DNA from: Neckera pumila
Taxonomy: Eukaryota; Streptophyta; Bryopsida; Hypnales; Neckeraceae
Reading direction: 5' to 3'
Length of the DNA: 64,000 bases
NCBI GenBank assembly: GCA_963969595.1
Contig: OZ018416.1
Span: 11,548,065-11,612,064, forward strand
In this document: piece after piece, positions 63,601 to 64,000 of the stretch
How positions within the stretch are numbered: the first letter of the stretch is position 1
Layout of the letters: each line of letters begins with the position of its first letter
The notes under the pieces: model-generated
Database searches by the model: none
What the model was told of the DNA's origin: nothing
What the model saw: the letters and a program-made list of their open reading frames with translations, nothing else
Made by a program: the position numbers and the translations under genes

Positions 63601-64000
63601 CAATTATTGAAGACTGATGTAGTCATTCTTTAGAAAGTCTGCAGTCATTTCTTGAGAGGTTCCCACTTCCGAAGAGAAATGACTTCGTTCTGTAATGAAT
63701 GACTAAGAATCCCAACCTCTAGGGTGCTGCATGGAGGCTCTCACTGGGACATCTGAATTGCGAATCTCCACATTGGAAACCCGAGAGAATGACAGGGACA
63801 ATGAGTACCGTGAAATGCGCCATACCCAATCTGAGATGAAGGATGCTTTGCAAGAGATGAGGTCCATGTTGTCAGTATGCATGGCAAAATTGGGGGGGAA
63901 TGATGAAGATTACAATGACGCACTGAAGTCTGCTATGAAGCCAGCCTTGAATGTACCTTCTGTTGTACAGGTGATGGGAAGACAGCCTGCCTCCAATTTC

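Larger units (their letters stand above)
50409..64000. mobile_element. large CACTA (En/Spm) transposon, right end beyond window
   Basis: The left terminus CACTAGTAGAAAAGG at 50409 has the classic CACTA-superfamily TIR form (CACTAC/G-AGAAAA). The next ~650 bp is rich in TGACT/AGTCA words, a plausible subterminal binding region. The element carries a TNP2 transposase gene on minus and a Transposase_24 (PTTA/En/Spm) gene on plus that is still coding at the window end, so its right terminus lies outside. It inserted into family A copy A8 after GATATTAGCATTT. Both genes carry premature stops, so this copy is probably non-autonomous now. Confidence 0.88.
57653..64000 (+). pseudogene. CACTA second gene, Transposase_24 (PTTA/En/Spm) type, three stops
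   Basis: A first exon at 57653-57762 encodes MTASSGEEKTSYKQARDARV and a short helix, typical of this family's N terminus, ending at a GTGAGT donor. The main exon (62168-63015) holds a Lys/Pro-rich linker and the conserved domain (LDLSVLEWEGQKSEA, VEPGQWKKLKAYWRSELQQA). Further exons are 63138-63221 and one from about 63737 running to the window end, the last coiled-coil-like (MRHTQSEMKDALQEMRSM). In the main exon, stops at 62344-62346 (TAG), 62383-62385 (TAG) and 62515-62517 (TGA) interrupt an otherwise continuous frame. Exon 1 (phase 2 out) does not join directly to 62168 (phase 1 in), so a small exon or another donor is missing from my model. In related elements the second protein binds subterminal repeats; that role here is inferred. 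Confidence 0.82.

Overview
The window reads as nuclear DNA of a land plant. The evidence is a spliced DA1-type LIM peptidase gene with GT-AG introns, a CACTA (En/Spm) transposon with TNP2 and Transposase_24 genes, a tRNA-derived SINE and Stowaway-like MITE ends. I cannot name the species. A long gene with repeated C-[ST]-F-x-P-x-[IV] motifs, a protein type I associate with flagellated eukaryotes, hints at a plant with motile sperm (bryophyte, lycophyte or fern). That is inference only.

Layout. 1-17.3 kb is very AT-rich with no convincing gene. It holds five full-length members of a TTAA-flanked, 0.6-1.2 kb inverted-repeat family (family A), three CATTAG-ended elements (family B), one small TIR element (family D) and short tandem repeats. 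17.3-39.3 kb is a GC-richer gene island: a SINE with clear target-site duplications, a ~300-bp duplication, the motif-repeat gene on + (about 22236-28889), a decayed acyl-activating-enzyme fragment on - (about 29105-29697) and an apparently intact 11-exon DA1 gene on - (30807-36613, 524 codons). 39.8-50.4 kb is AT-rich again: an (ATT)n tract, a truncated family A copy, a 2.3-kb array of GGCGCC-centred palindromes (42.76-45.07 kb), a family B element filled by an 8-bp (TATATATC)n array, and two nested family A copies. From 50409 to beyond the window end lies a large CACTA element. Its two genes are divergent: TNP2 on - (51095-55351) and a Transposase_24-type gene on + (57653 to beyond 64000). 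A second CACTA-like terminus with a 45-bp tandem repeat (59.5-60.7 kb) sits inside the latter's putative long intron.

How the parts relate. The repeats record an insertion order: family A copy A7 was hit by A8 at an internal TTAA, and A8 was then hit by the CACTA element. Elsewhere a family B element sits inside family A copy A5, and comparison with uninterrupted copies suggests it inserted without a target-site duplication. The CACTA genes hold seven in-frame stops and no visible frameshift in the readable exons. Each stop can be explained by a C-to-T change on one strand, which suggests inactivation by deamination of methylated cytosine. DA1 and the motif-repeat gene are the only host genes I can support.

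Limits: exon boundaries were read by eye from splice signals and phase. Family names A-D are mine. No database search was possible.
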